Assembly (NCBI RefSeq): GCF_020497125.1
Contig: NC_059079.1
Coordinates: forward strand, 10,373,553-10,437,552
Length of the DNA: 64,000 nucleotides
DNA from: Mauremys mutica
Taxonomy: Eukaryota > Chordata > Testudines > Geoemydidae
Direction: 5' to 3'
This document shows, piece by piece, positions 34,480 through 44,071 of the stretch. Numbering within the stretch: the first letter of the stretch is position 1; every line of letters begins with the position of its first letter. The notes under the pieces are model-generated. The model did not search any database. It was not told the origin of the DNA and saw only the letters and a list, made by a program, of their open reading frames with translations. The position numbers and the translations under genes were made by a program.

Positions 34480-36220
34480 TATATGCAACATTCTGGATCA
34501 AATTCTGAATCAGATTCTGATCATCAGTATAAAAATCGAGAGTAAATCCATTGATTTCAGTAAAGTTAATGAAGTACACTAGTGTAAATCCTGATGTCAA
34601 AAACTGACCTTTAATGGATAGCCTGTGCTACAGCTTGGGACAGACTATTTCAATTTTTAGTTAAAATCTGCATTAAGAACCATACTGTTTATTTTTGGTC
34701 AGCTATAAACATTTACAAATAGCAATATTGTGAAGCTTTTCCTATTACTTCCGTAGGAAGATAAATTCCATTACCTTTTTAAATCAAGATGGGTATATCA
34801 ACTGCATACATTTTGATTTCAAAAGCAGTATTAACTACTTTCTAAAAATTAATACATCATTTCCAAATAATGCTTAAGACACATTGACTTTCATGACTTC
34901 CTGCCATACCTATTCAAAATCCAATTTTCTCCCATGTACAATCAAGAAAAATTTCTACATAAATTCAGAGTCTTCAGTTGATTAAACGAAGTGCTCTGCA
35001 ATGCCAATTTGAATGATGCTCTGTACAAAATGCTGCAAAAGGAGATTTAAAAACCTGAGTTCTACAGTGAGTTGATCTGAAAATAGAAAATATGCTTCCA
35101 TTCATTTTTAGTCACTTCCAAGCGGGTTTGATTGAATCTGCTGACGGCAAATTTCAGCACTGGATATTAAAGCAGAAGACTATCTAGTAATTAAGATGAA
35201 CTTGTCTCTTAAAGCTTCAGTTGAGGCTACTGCAGTCATTTATGAAAAACAGAGTCACTGTTCCACCAACAGTATTAGCATAAGTAACTTACATTTCCTG
35301 CCCCTAGAAGCTGTCAGCCATGACTTCCATATTATTTCAACCTTCAATTTATATCAGCCCCATTCACAACCTTTTGAGAATCCACTCTCCAATCTCTACT
35401 TAATTTGACCCCCAAAGAACACTTAGATGACTCACTAAAATCTGCGTTAGAGGCTCAAGATGACAGATGTGTGGAAAAAAACCCAAGGGAAAAAAAAAAG
35501 ATTACTTTACATTTAATATAGTAAAAGAACAAAGAAAAGTCAAAGAAAATGTCACTAGTCAGATCCTATTTTTAGGAAATGCTGTGCAATAAAATAGAGA
35601 AATACCATTTTCTGTTCCATTCATTACTGGGAGTGAATGGTCCGCTATAAAAAATCATGTTAAAAGGATGCAGTTTTGTAGCAGCCCATCTGTAAGTGGA
35701 AAATGTTTTCTTGGGAACACTGAACTGTACATACAGACCATTATATAACTAAGCTAAGAGCACTGTTTACCTAAGATTAATTCATCTGATTTAAGGAAAA
35801 GCCTCTTCTGGAACAGAAGTCACTGCTGGAAATAACACCCAATTACAAATTCTTGTAAGGTATGAATTTAAAGTGCTCGCTGCATTGTATAGAAGCGTGC
35901 ACCTTGGAAATATCACCTGAAGGGGGTAAGCAGAAGATATCACACAAGCAAATCCCTGCCATCCACTCTCCCTCAAACAAGGGTAGCACATCACAGAATG
36001 GCAGTGGATCAGGGAATGAATCCCTTCACCTCAGCCCCTCTGGAGACCCTCTGAGCACAAACACGCTACTCAGGCTGTGCGCTGGAGTCCAGGATTGGAC
36101 CTAAGAAATTAAAAATCTGGCTTCCAACATAAAGGAGTCTGGGAACACTGCAGAGACAATATGTTTGGTCATTTCCTTAGGAGGAGGAAGGGCATGTCAT
36201 CCTCTAGCAACTCCTGAGGA
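34480..36220. other. No gene recognised
   Basis: AT-rich and without long frames. 35860-36105 on + has an 80-codon frame without any recognisable domain, and I do not call it a gene. Confidence 0.4.
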
Positions 36221-36280
36221 ACTATAAAAAGAACAGGAGTACTTGTGGCACCTTAGGCCTTGTCTACACTACAAGACTAT

Positions 36281-36370
36281 TTCGAATCTACTTAAGTCGA
36301 ATTTGTGGATTCGACCTTATGAAGTCGAATTTGTGTATCCACAGTAAATACACTAATTCGAATTTCTGAG
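36281..36370. promoter_or_regulatory. Left subterminal TTCGAAT repeats of the Harbinger element
   Basis: TTCGAATC, GTCGAATTT, ATTCGACC, GTCGAATTT and AATTCGAATTT occur within 90 bp. A matching cluster is at the right end. In Harbinger elements subterminal repeats are bound by the Myb-like protein; that role here is inferred. Confidence 0.5.
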
Positions 36371-36632
36371 TCCACAGTAACGGGGCTGGCGTTGACTTTG
36401 GAAGCGGTGCACTGTGGGAAGCTATCCCACAGTTCCCGCAGTCCCCGCTGCCCATTGGAATGCTGGGTAGAGCTCCCAATGCCTCCTGGGGGAAAAATGT
36501 GTCGAGGGTGCTTTTGGGTAACTGTTGTCATTGAACCGTCAATCACGCCCTCCCTCCCTGAAAGCTCCGGCTGGAAATCTGTTCGCGCCCTTTTCTGGTC
36601 GGTTACAGCGCGGACGCCACAGCACTGCGAGC

Positions 36633-37916
36633 ATGGAGCCCGCTGCGATCATCGCTGCACTTATGGCCATTGTCAACTCCTCGCACCTTATCGTCCACCT
36701 CTTCCACAGTCAGCTGCTGAGAAATCGGGCGAGGAGGCTCCGGCAGCGCGGTGAGGACAGGAATTCACAGAGTGGCGCAGACCTCTCACAAAGCAGGGTA
36801 CGCCGCGCCGTGGAGATCATGATGGCAATGGGTCAAGTTCATGGTGTGGAACGGCGATTCTGGGCCCGGGAAACAAGCACGGACTGGTGGGACCGCATAG
36901 TGCTGCAGGTCTGGGATGAATCACAGTGGCTGCGAAACTTCAGGATGCGTAAGGGCACTTTCCTTGAACTCTGTGACTTGCTGGCCCCTGCCCTGAAGCG
37001 CCAGGACACCCGGATGCGAGCAGCCCTGACTGTGCAGAAGCGAGTGGCCATAGCCCTCTGGAAACTTGCAACGCCAGACAGCTACCGGTCAGTAGCGAAC
37101 CACTTTGGCGTGGGCAAATCTACCGTGGGGGTTGCTGTGATTGAAGTAGCCCACGCAATCGTTGAGCAACTTCTCTCAAAGGTAGTGACTCTCGGAAACG
37201 TCCAGGACATCATAGATGGCTTCGCCGCGATGGGATTCCCAAACTGCGGTGGGGCTATAGATGGGACTCACATCCCTATCCTGGCACCAGCCCACCAGGC
37301 CAGCGAGTACATTAACCGAAACGGCTACTTTTCAATGGTGCTGCACGCACTGGTAGACCATAGGGGACGTTTTACCAACATCTTCGTTGGGTGGGCGGGC
37401 AAGGTTCATGACGCGCGTGTGTTCAGGAACTCTGGTCTGTTTAAACGCCTCCAGGCAGGTACTTTCTTCCCGGACCACAAAATAACGGTTGGGGATGTGC
37501 AGATGCCTACAGTGATCCTCGGGGACCCAGCCTACCCGCTAATGCCCTGGCTCATGAAGCCCTATACAGGCGCCTTGGACAGAGAGAAGGAACTCTTCAA
37601 CTACCGGCTGAGCAAGTGCAGAATGGTGGTGGAGTGTGCTTTCGGACGTCTCAAGGGGAGATGGCGGAGCTTACTGACTCGCTCGGACATCAGTGAAAAG
37701 AATATCCCCGTAGTTATTGCTGCTTGCTGTGCGCTACACAATCTCTGTGAGAGCAAGGGCGAGACCTTTTTGTCCGGATGGGAGGTTGAGGCAAATCGCC
37801 TGGCTGCAGTTTACGCTCAGCCAGACACCCGTGCCGAGAGAATATCCCAGCGGGAAGCGCTGTGTATCCGGGAGGCTTTGAAAGCAAGTTTCCTCGGAGA
37901 GCAGGGTAACCTATGA
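36633..37916 (+). CDS. Harbinger (HARBI1-like) DDE transposase, 427 aa
   Basis: This endonuclease excises and inserts the element, acting in the nucleus with the Myb-like partner. The frame is open from 36525, but the first ATG is at 36633 in a strong context (A at -3, G at +4). It then runs uninterrupted to the stop at 37914-37916. A helix-turn-helix-like region (about residues 131-173) holds SYRSVANHFGVGKSTV. The DDE_4-type catalytic core shows D210 in CGGAIDGTHIPI, D298 in VILGDPAYPL and E334 in MVVECAFGRLKGRW, with 35 residues between the second D and E. The length is a little above the roughly 350 aa of vertebrate HARBI1 proteins. An AATAAA signal lies 145 bp downstream at 38061-38066. 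It is convergent with the Myb-like gene. The position between TIRs marks it as the element's own gene rather than host HARBI1. Confidence 0.92.
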   Translation: MEPAAIIAALMAIVNSSHLIVHLFHSQLLRNRARRLRQRGEDRNSQSGADLSQSRVRRAVEIMMAMGQVHGVERRFWARETSTDWWDRIVLQVWDESQWLRNFRMRKGTFLELCDLLAPALKRQDTRMRAALTVQKRVAIALWKLATPDSYRSVANHFGVGKSTVGVAVIEVAHAIVEQLLSKVVTLGNVQDIIDGFAAMGFPNCGGAIDGTHIPILAPAHQASEYINRNGYFSMVLHALVDHRGRFTNIFVGWAGKVHDARVFRNSGLFKRLQAGTFFPDHKITVGDVQMPTVILGDPAYPLMPWLMKPYTGALDREKELFNYRLSKCRMVVECAFGRLKGRWRSLLTRSDISEKNIPVVIAACCALHNLCESKGETFLSGWEVEANRLAAVYAQPDTRAERISQREALCIREALKASFLGEQGNL

Positions 37917-38060
37917 CTCTCCACTTGCTTTCAAGAGAAACTGACCCTGGGCCTGTGTCTGTATGTGTCGATTTCGATCTGTGGTTACATACCCCGTTCT
38001 CCAAGTTTCCCCCACTTCCAAAGCACGTTTTAAAGCAAATTAATTGTTACGCTCATTATT

Positions 38061-38066
38061 AATAAA
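38061..38066 (+). terminator. Poly(A) signal of the transposase gene
   Basis: AATAAA, about 145 bp after the transposase stop, in AT-rich sequence followed by a TGTTTT-rich stretch. Confidence 0.55.
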
Positions 38067-38797
38067 TCTTTGTTTTACTTTGCATTTCTGTTCAGGTGTT
38101 GAAACATGGACGCATACTGTGCTGGGCACGGTGTGCACTGATGTACAGACCACTTGTTCCATAGAGGAATGACATCCTCCTGCTCCTACATAGGTCTCTG
38201 GGGTGGGGGACGGTTGCAAGTGGTTGTGCATGAAGGGGAGGGATTGCAGGAAGGGTGGGTTTGCAGGAAGGGGCGAGTGGTGCCTTCTTTGGATAGGGGT
38301 TTGGATGACGGCAGTGGGCTGCGGGTTTGGGCGTAGGAAGGGGTGAGGGGTGTGGGGGAAGGGTGAGTATCTGTCCGTGGATGAGGGCTCTTGTTGGGGC
38401 TCAGGGCAGCGGAGAGGCTCGTTGCTACGGTGGAAGTGCATGGTAAGGGCAGCGTGCCTTAACATTAAGGGGGTGGCAGGCGCTAGGACCCTGGACAAGC
38501 ATACACATCACAGAATGACCCAGGGCAGCATACACCACACAGAGTGACCCTGGTGCCTACTGACTGCAGTGTGTGTGTGCCCTGCAGTTGATCATGCCCC
38601 CAAGTCTGTACCCTGGTAATGTAGGCTATACCGTGCAATTATAAATCCCCTCCCCCCCCCCATACACAAAAAAATCCTCTGACACGAAAGACGTGACCGA
38701 AACAGTGAATAACAGCAAACAGCTTTTAATAATCTAATACACAGTGGGGGGATGAAACTTGGTTTTGGGACTGGGTGAGCCTGTAAGGGAAGCACTT

Positions 38798-40699
38798 CTA
38801 CAAATTTATAGCGTGAGAGGTGTGTGGTACATTAGCGCTATGCAGTGGTGCAGTGACAGTTCTCACGGCCCCTACCGCCCCTCCGTCTTGTACTTTTGGG
38901 TGAGGGGGGGCAGGACTTCTTGGCGGGGGAGGGCGGTTGCAGATACACTGCAGGGGGGCTCTGTCCTCCTGCCTGCGGTCCTGCAGAACATCAACAAGGC
39001 ACCGGAGCGTGTCCGTTTGCTCCCTCATTAGCCCAAGCAGCGTTTGAGTCGCCTGCTGGTCTTCCTGCCGCCACCTGTCCTCCCGTTCGCTGTGTGTGCG
39101 ATGCTGTTGACATAGGGTCTCCCTCCACTGTCTCTGCTCTGCCGCCTCGGCTCTGGAGCAGGCCATCAGTTCCGCGAACATCTCGTCCCTAGTCTTTTTC
39201 TTTCGCCGCCTAATCTGCGCCAGCCTCTGCGAGGGGGATGCCGGGGCAGTCCGGGAAAGAGCCGAAGCTGTGTGATGGGAAAAGTAACTGATTTCCTTGA
39301 ACAGATACATGTTTGCGAACAGTGAACACAGTCTAGTCAGTTTCTCTGAACAAGACCATACAGGGCAACAAGTCTCACGAGATCTCAGGACAAGTTCGAG
39401 ATTTCGGAATACGCTCTCATTGGCTACGGCATTGCACAGGAGAGCAGACAAGTGGGGAGAGACAGCTGAATCCGTCTAGCAGACAGTCCTGGTAAGCCTT
39501 ACAGTACATTCTGCTTATCAGTTAATGGATAGCTGTGCCCTCCCGCTAAAGGCAATCTGGAAATCATATACTCTGACCCTTTTCCAGCCACTCCCGCCAG
39601 TGCACGGGAAAGATCAATGTATGCTTTTCCTATGTGGCCTACAACACGTGGCTGTTAAGCGAGGGTCATTGTTATGCAAAGTAAAAGTCAACCATTCACA
39701 ACAGTAACAATACACTAATTGCCCTAATTAGATGCAGCATTTCATGAACGAGATCACCCTGATGCGGGTCCCTCGGAGTCACAAAGAGCGGATGCTAAGG
39801 GAAGCCCTGCAGAGACCAGGACCATATGCGGCCATGCTTGTGGAGGCGATGATTCCCATCTACATAAGGATGTCCTGGCGCGGAAGAGTGTGCTTCCACG
39901 GAGCACCCAACAAGGCACCTCTCCCCAGGAACCTCCTGCGGAGGCTTTTCGAGGACCTAAATGAGACCTTTCTTGAATTGTCCCTGGAGGATTATTGTTC
40001 AATCCCTATATGTGTGGACCTACTTTTCATATAGTTTTTCATTGAAAATGTTATATATAGTATTTCTATTTTTTTATACCTGTTTTATAAAAAATAAATG
40101 TTTACATGTTTATAGCACTTACCGCCTGATCCTTCCCCTGATTCAGAGTCCGGGTTAACGGCCGGGGAGGGTTGGTAGGGGATCTCTGTGAGGGTGATGA
40201 AGAGATCCTGGCTGTCAGGGAAAGCGGTATTGTGTTCGCTGTCGCCTGCGCCGTCCTCCACAGACCCTTCCTCATCTTCCCCATCGGCGAACATCGAGGA
40301 GGAACCGTCCAGGTTCACTATGCCATCCACTGAGTCCACGGTCACTGGTGGGGCAGTGGTGGCAGACCCACCTAGAATGGCATGCAGTGCCTCGTAGAAG
40401 CGGCATGTCTGGGGCAGGGCTCTGGAGCGTCCGTTTGCCGCTCTGACTTTTTGGTAGCCTTGTCTCAGGTCCTGGATTTTCACGCGGCACTGCATTGCAT
40501 CCCGGCTGTATCCTTTCTCTATCATTGCTTTGGAGACCTTCTCGAAGGTCTTTGCATTCCGCTTGCTGGAGCGCAGCTCCGACAGCACAGACTCCTCGCC
40601 CCACACACCGATCAGATCCAGGACTTCCCGGTCTGTCCATGCTGGGGACCTCTTTCTATTCTTGGATTGGCCGGACTCCTCTGCTGGAGAGCTCTGCAT
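38798..40699 (-). CDS. Myb/SANT-like DNA-binding protein of the Harbinger element, two exons, 348 aa
   Basis: The accessory protein of Harbinger elements binds the transposon ends and helps bring transposase into the nucleus. Exon 1 is 40699-40123, starting at an ATG in good context (an in-frame ATG at 40795 would add 32 residues). It ends at a canonical donor GTAAGT (40122-40117). The acceptor is ...TTTTCCCATCACACAG with AG at 39269-39268, and exon 2 is 39267-38798. The phases fit: exon 1 leaves one base of a codon, exon 2 supplies two, and the total is 349 codons including stop. The N-terminal part (about residues 16-90) is a trihelix/Myb_DNA-bind_4-type domain with PAWTDREVLDLIGVWGEE. An acidic linker follows. 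Exon 2 gives a basic stretch (IRRRKKKTRDEMFAEL) and a long E/Q/R-rich probable coiled coil, then a proline-rich tail. An ATTAAA signal is at 38730-38725. Confidence 0.85.
39732..40034 (+). CDS. Third open reading frame of the Harbinger element, 100 aa, unknown function
   Basis: This frame is on the + strand inside the intron of the Myb-like gene. It starts with ATG directly after an in-frame TAG and ends at TAG 40032-40034. AATAAA follows 59 bp later at 40093-40098. The product is basic in its first half (LMRVPRSHKERMLREALQRP) and has a leucine-rich amphipathic stretch (NLLRRLFEDLNETFLELSLE). It has no signal peptide or membrane segment. I recognise no domain. It could be a separate small protein, the last exon of a longer spliced product, or a chance frame. 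The protein-like composition and its own poly(A) signal favour the first two. Confidence 0.45.
   Translation: MQHFMNEITLMRVPRSHKERMLREALQRPGPYAAMLVEAMIPIYIRMSWRGRVCFHGAPNKAPLPRNLLRRLFEDLNETFLELSLEDYCSIPICVDLLFI
40093..40098 (+). terminator. Possible poly(A) signal for the third frame
   Basis: AATAAA on + within the Myb intron, 59 bp after the stop of the 100-codon frame, embedded in A/T-rich sequence. Confidence 0.35.
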
Positions 40700-40909
40700 C
40701 GTTGCAGGTGCTGCGGAGCTCGCCCCGATGTCCAGCCAGGACGTCAGATTCAAAGTGCCCAGACAGGAAAATGAATTCAAATTTTCCCGGGTCATTTCCT
40801 GTGTGGCTGGTCAGAGAATCCAAGCTCCGACTGCTGTCCAGAGCATCAACAGAGTGGTGCACTGTGGGATAGTTCCCGGAGCTACTAAGTTCGATTTGCA
40901 TCCACACCT

Positions 40910-41070
40910 AGCCTAATTCGAGCAAGCCATGTAGAATTTAGCGTTACTCCACCTGTCGGGGTGGAGTACCGAATTCGAACTAAAGAGCCCTCTAGTTCGA
41001 ATTAAATGGCTTCCTGGTGTGGACGGTTGAGCGGTTAGTTCGAATTAACGCTGCTAAATTCGAATTAAAG
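40910..41070. promoter_or_regulatory. Right subterminal TTCGAA repeats of the Harbinger element
   Basis: AATTCGAG, GAATTCGAACT, GTTCGAATTAA, GTTCGAATTAA and AATTCGAATTAA occur in about 160 bp before the right TIR, mirroring the left cluster. They also lie upstream of the Myb-like gene start and may overlap its promoter. Confidence 0.5.
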
Positions 41071-41259
41071 TCCTAGTGTAGACCAGGCCTTAGAGACTAA
41101 CGAATTTATTTGAGTATAAGCTTTCGTGGGCTACAGCCCACTTCTTCGGATGCATGGAATGGAACATATATTGAGGAGATATATATACACATACAGAGAG
41201 CATGAAAAGGTGGGAGTTGCCCTACCAACTCTAAGAGGCCAATTAAGTAAGGAAAAAAC

Positions 41260-42050
41260 AAACAAACAAACAAAAAAAACTTTTGAAGTGATAATCAAGA
41301 TAGCCCAGTACAGACAGTTTGATAAGAATTGTAAGAATACTTACAAGGGGAGATAGATTCAATGGTTTGAGACTATTTTGAAAAAATACTTTACTTATGA
41401 GACAGATTTTAGAAGAATAAGCATGACTCATCTGCAATATGAGGGCAATTAAATATTTGTATCGGATTTCTACTATACATCAACAGGTACAGTACTCAGA
41501 TTTGAAAATACCCTAGCCAACCCAGCGCCAGTAACAAAACCAAAATGTTTAGCGAACGAAACAGTCTGAATTTAGTCTCTCCTTCCTACACACCACCAGA
41601 AGCATCTCAGTAACCTCCTGCACATCTCTTTCGGAATATAGGCAAAGGTTAAAGTACCATCAGAAGGGAGGCAGACTTCACATATATTGTGTATTGCAAC
41701 AAACAGCGCAAACACTGTGCTCCCTGGCTCCATACACTCACACTCAAATAAAATGTCAGGGCAATGTTAGATTTAACTTACAGGGCAGATCTTCAGATAG
41801 CATAATGAGTGCAGCTCCATGAATTTCAGAAGATTGAGGGCCTTAGTGGGAATTAAGGGGTGTATAGGCCTTAAGATGCCCTTCAGCACAGGGGAACAAA
41901 CATACATACTATTCTTAATGAGTAAAACTATGTGGTCACTGTAACAATTATGATGTCCTTAACTATTTATTTCCTTATTTTTAAGTGCTTGGGTTTTGTA
42001 AATGACGTGATAGGTAACTACATTACTGTCATTTAGCAACCCTAGCTGGT
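41260..42050. other. No gene recognised
   Basis: AT-rich, starting with a CAAA/ACAA simple stretch at 41259-41275. No repeat ends or exon-like pattern seen. Confidence 0.4.
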
Positions 42051-42159
42051 TTGTGACACACAAGTGGAACAACAGTGCTTCCTAGTCTCTTGGCTGTTTA
42101 AAGAGCATACCACACCAAGTCCTCGAGATGGGAGAAGTGCCAAGTGACACCGACCCAGA

Positions 42160-42262
42160 CCTGAGGAAGAGCTCTGTGGAGCTTGAAACCTTCTCTTTTT
42201 GACCAGCAGAAGTTGGTCCAGCAAAAGATATTACCTCAGCTCTGGTCTCTCTAAGGGACTCT
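42160..42262 (+). mobile_element. Type C repeat with hammerhead-like core
   Basis: CCTGAGGAAGAGCTCTGTGG, then AGCTTGAAACC, gives C-T-G-A-N-G-A, a stem AGAGCTC/GAGCTT around TGTG, and GAAA. AGAAGTTGGTCCAGCAAAAG and ATATTACCTCAGC follow, a repeat tail I recognise from reptile genomes. It shares architecture but little sequence with types A and B. Confidence 0.5.
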
Positions 42263-42290
42263 GAGTCAGTCTGTGATGCAGTGACAGAGG

Positions 42291-42595
42291 TAAAAACAAT
42301 GAGGAGTCCTTGTGGCACTTTAGAGACTAACCAATTTATTTGGGCATAAGCCTTTGTGGGCTAAAACCCACTGCATCAGATGCATAGAGTGGAACAGACA
42401 TTAGGGAGGTATAAATACACAGCATATGAAAAGATGGGAGTTGTCTTACTAAGTGGGGGGGGTCAGTGCTAACGAGCCAATTCAATTAAGTTGGAAGTAG
42501 GTTATTTTCAACAGTTGACAAGGAGTGGAAATCACTTTTGTAGTGTTAATGAGGCCAATGTACACAAGGTGGCCCATAGAGGTGTTGCTGTGTAT
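42291..42595 (-). mobile_element. Type B repeat, longer copy (possible Penelope-like 3' end)
   Basis: The + strand runs from GAGGAGTCCTTGTGGCACTT through the hairpin GTGGGCTAAAACCCAC, then GATGCATAGAGTGGAACAGAC. About 200 bp of further repeat sequence follows (GTCAGTGCTAACGAG, CAACAGTTGACAAGGAG). On the - strand this added part would be the end of the coding region and 3' UTR of the parent element. From memory of longer turtle copies, the parent encodes a GIY-YIG-type Penelope protein; that coding part is not included here, so the assignment is inference. Confidence 0.5.
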
Positions 42596-42599
42596 ATTT

Positions 42600-44070
42600 T
42601 ATAGCCCATATCTTGCAGCCTTTACTTACTCAGACAAAATCTTTCATTCAGTGAGTAAGGATTTGGAAAATGCTATTTCCCTATTTACATGGAAAATCAC
42701 TGAAAATTATATTAAAAAAAAAGAACAAAAAGATATGAGTCTGATTTTATACTGAAGAAATATTTGTTCTATTTGGATTTCTGCCAGGGTCTCTAGATGG
42801 AATAGTAGGGTTATCCATGTGCATAATAAAGCAATATTTTGACTGGCAAGATTACTTTAAATAATTCTTAAATATCTGCAAGAGACTCTAGAATGAGAAC
42901 CATAAGCTTAAACCTGTTACTGTAGATCAGTCAGTCAGTGAACCATATGAACAAGTTTGATCATTGTAAACAGAAGCGCAGCATAAGGGAAAATGTACTT
43001 TATGCAGGTTTTCTCCTTTGAAGATTTTGTTTAAAGGACTGTCCCCAATAAATTATTTACCAGGACAAGGAAAAGAAACCTGCTGAGTACATTTCAAAGC
43101 CTCAAAATCTCATGGAGACTAGGCAGCCTCACAAGCTTACCCCAGTTACAGCTTTTTGCAATGTCTGTTTTTTCTGCAATATAAATTTCAAAATGAAGGC
43201 AACACCAATAAAAGGTGGACCAACTTAAGCAATATGGATAAGCAGCTCCTTAACAGATGTAAGGACTGAGACAAACATAATATACAACAGTTGGAAATAA
43301 CTTTAGCATGGAAACGTTATTGTCAGCACTAAGTACTGACTGTCAACTACCCTGTCACTAGAAGCCAAACAAAGTCCCTAAGAAACTTTAAGGCCGGCAT
43401 TCAGGAAAACATCCCTGGTCAGGAAAGGTGCTTAAGTACATGCTTAAGAGCTTTCCTGAATCGGAGTCTATAATATTCTCCACTTTCAGCCTCATGCCAG
43501 TGGGCATCTGCTTTCAGGCAGGTGACAACGCTCTCTCTACACTGTCCCTGGTGGTGCAGGACTCAGATCTTCCTGGAGGGAAGTAAAACCATCCGATCAC
43601 ACTTTGAAAACAACAGTGAAGGGCATATTTTCCTTGAGCTGTTTTCCATTTTAATGAACATCAAGGCTTGTGTATAAAGACTCAACTTTCCCACACCCCA
43701 TTATTAAAAATACTACTTTGCTTAGCTTATATAAAATCCTGGTAAAATATAAAAGGCCTTATTTGGTTCCACACGTTTTTAATACTGATGTAATTCCATT
43801 GAGTAAAATAGAGTCACTCCTGATTTACACCAGCATGTTTTAATTTTTTGTATTATACTGTTGGTGTGGTATCCTGGAGTTGGAAGAGGAGAGAAACACA
43901 CTGTAAATAAAATTGTTCAATATTGTTTCATCGCAGATAATAATGTTACATATTTTATTAGTTTCTCTATACACTGGGTGCGCAGTCAGAACTTTTTCTC
44001 TCACAACCACAAACAATTCCCTCCAATTCTTTCAGACTGTGGTTTTGTAAGTAGCATAACATTTCTGATA
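42600..44070. other. No gene recognised
   Basis: AT-rich. 43393-43470 carries a degenerate palindromic repeat (AGTACATGCTTAAGAGCTTTCCTGAATCGG). No coding pattern. Confidence 0.35.
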
Positions 44071-44071
44071 A

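Larger units (their letters stand above)
39268..40122 (-). other. Intron of the Myb-like gene, 855 bp
   Basis: Bounded by GTAAGT and a pyrimidine-rich CACAG acceptor, with matching codon phase on both sides. It contains an opposite-strand frame (39732-40034) and an AATAAA on + at 40093-40098. Confidence 0.75.
36256..41089 (+). mobile_element. Complete PIF/Harbinger DNA transposon, 4834 bp
   Basis: TTA duplications lie at 36253-36255 and 41090-41092. The terminal inverted repeats are GGCCTTGTCTACACTA at the left and TAGTGTAGACCAGGCC at the right, one mismatch in 16. Subterminal regions on both sides carry many TTCGAAT/ATTCGAA strings. It encodes a DDE transposase (+), a two-exon Myb/SANT-like protein (-) and a third short frame (+) within the Myb intron. 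Convergent transcription with separate poly(A) signals is visible. No frame-breaking damage was seen in either main gene, so the element may be autonomous and recent. Confidence 0.9.
36224..41250 (-). mobile_element. Type B repeat interrupted by the Harbinger element
   Basis: The left piece ends ...GAACAGGAGTACTTGTGGCACC at 36252 and the right piece resumes at 41093 with GAGACTAACGAATTTATTTG. The second continues through the hairpin region (CGTGGGCTACAGCCCACTTCTTCGG) to about 41250. Removing the transposon and one TTA restores the continuous repeat GGCACC-TTA-GAGAC as seen intact at 42296-42390. Read on -, the right piece contains CCGAAGAAGTGGG...CCCACGAAAGC. Confidence 0.8.

Noticed and set aside
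36525..36632. Longer 463-codon start for the transposase
   Set aside because: The frame is open but its first codon is TTG; the first ATG is at 36633 in a strong context.
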